The notes below the pieces were generated by a model that had not been told where the DNA came from, made no database searches, and saw only the letters and a program-made list of their open reading frames with translations. Shown here piece after piece: positions 20,721-21,155 of a DNA stretch of 21,155 nucleotides (positions are counted from its first letter, which is position 1; each line of letters begins with the position of its first letter). The stretch lies in assembly GCA_964475515.1 (NCBI GenBank), contig CAYYWW010000012.1, positions 1 through 21,155 of the forward strand. Direction: 5' to 3'. Both the position numbers and the translations under genes were made by a program. Origin of the DNA: CAYYWW01 sp964475515. Its GTDB lineage: Archaea > Aenigmatarchaeota > Aenigmatarchaeia > QMZP01.

Positions 20721-21155
20721 TTATTCAACTTCTTCGTGTTTTTTCAGAAGTCCTGAAGCGTATTTGTTATATATGTCATTCGGATCTTCTGCCACACTTC
20801 TGAGAAAACGACGGGCATCTTCACTGTCTATTTCACTTAAACACGAGAGTATCCCTTTCATCACCCCTTCATACCACATTCTATCTTCCTTCAATACAGG
20901 CAGTTCTTCTCTTCTCCTGTTTTTGTATTCTTCTATTAAAACAGGGACCGCAGGTTCTCCAATTTCCACAATCTTTTTAGCCGCTCTTTCCCCTACTTCA
21001 GAATCTGGTGCGTATGCAGGTTCTCCATAACTTGCATATTCATCAGGCCACGCCATCCATCCACGATTACCACACCTTCCTGGAAGACGTATTCTGCCTA
21101 AATATTCTACTTCTCCTAATTTATCCACAAGGTCTTTCACAGTATTGGAAATGTC
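20721..21155 (-). CDS. HEAT-repeat-like protein, 5' end cut by the window
   Basis: The frame stays open to the window edge (upstream of a GTG at 21140 it reads DISNT), so the true start is probably outside. The visible 144 residues contain HEAT/PBS-lyase-like helical repeats: ERAAKKIVEIGEPAVPVLIEEYKNRR, then EGVMKGILSCLSEIDSEDARRFLRSVAEDPND, then KYASGLLKKHEE. Such repeats form curved scaffolds for protein binding. Before them lies YLGRIRLPGRCGNRGWMAWPDEYASYGEPAYAPD, a Gly/Tyr/Trp-rich stretch of unknown role. No catalytic motif is visible and no partner can be named. Confidence 0.7.
   Translation of the reverse strand, partial: DISNTVKDLVDKLGEVEYLGRIRLPGRCGNRGWMAWPDEYASYGEPAYAPDSEVGERAAKKIVEIGEPAVPVLIEEYKNRRREELPVLKEDRMWYEGVMKGILSCLSEIDSEDARRFLRSVAEDPNDIYNKYASGLLKKHEEVE

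Overview
The window reads as an AT-rich archaeal chromosome segment. Evidence for Archaea is a dense set of archaeal information-processing genes: RFC small subunit, proteasome alpha and beta, the exosome trio Rrp4/Rrp41/Rrp42, RpoP, prefoldin beta, SBDS, the beta-CASP/KH termination nuclease FttA (aCPSF1), Nop5, archaeal SepF, UPF0147 and UPF0200. A split tRNA-Leu gene, TATA-like boxes about 26 bp before many start codons and ATGA gene overlaps fit too. The lineage cannot be fixed from sequence alone. The MopE-like secreted protein and the small orphan ORFs make a DPANN-type or deep euryarchaeal genome plausible, but that is inference.

Layout. 1-3000: a HAD phosphatase and PfkB sugar kinase pair, a convergent AK6/Fap7-type kinase, and a membrane-anchored Cys-rich MopE-like protein. 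3000-4000: rfcS. 4000-4300: remains of an IS200/IS605-type element (a 53-codon TnpB C-terminus with strong hairpins), then a 22-bp perfect palindrome and the promoter of an AAA ATPase with a nuclease-like C-terminus (4333-5607). 5600-8100: a Nudix hydrolase and a run of P-loop kinases (UPF0200, adk, tmk); tmk has an in-frame stop just before its last helix. 8100-8800: a DUF4258/DUF2283 toxin-antitoxin-like pair whose toxin-like gene is broken by an AT-repeat frameshift. 8900-11500: psmB and fttA. 11500-12750: a HEPN + MNT nucleotidyltransferase pair. 12800-13400: an XTP/dITP pyrophosphatase.

13470-18560 lies on the minus strand and is the archaeal proteasome-exosome superoperon, read psmA-sbds-(interruption)-rrp4-rrp41-rrp42-rpoP-pfdB-UPF0147, with sepF behind its own promoter. 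It is interrupted by a small plus-strand ORF (16917-17144), and the L37Ae gene often found between rrp42 and rpoP is absent. 18690-20430: two orphan genes and nop5; the gene after nop5 is an unknown protein where fibrillarin is usual. 20490-20682: a tRNA-Leu with two introns. 20721-end: a HEAT-like protein cut by the window edge.

The most unusual object is the tRNA-Leu gene. Its anticodon-loop intron carries a near-copy of the tRNA's own D-stem/anticodon 5' half, so the gene holds two anticodon half-loops, UAG and CAG, each able to form a bulge-helix-bulge with the same 3' half. Removing one 51-nt intron, or alternatively 34 + 17 nt, gives same-length tRNAs with different Leu anticodons. The first route is well supported; the second is a hypothesis.
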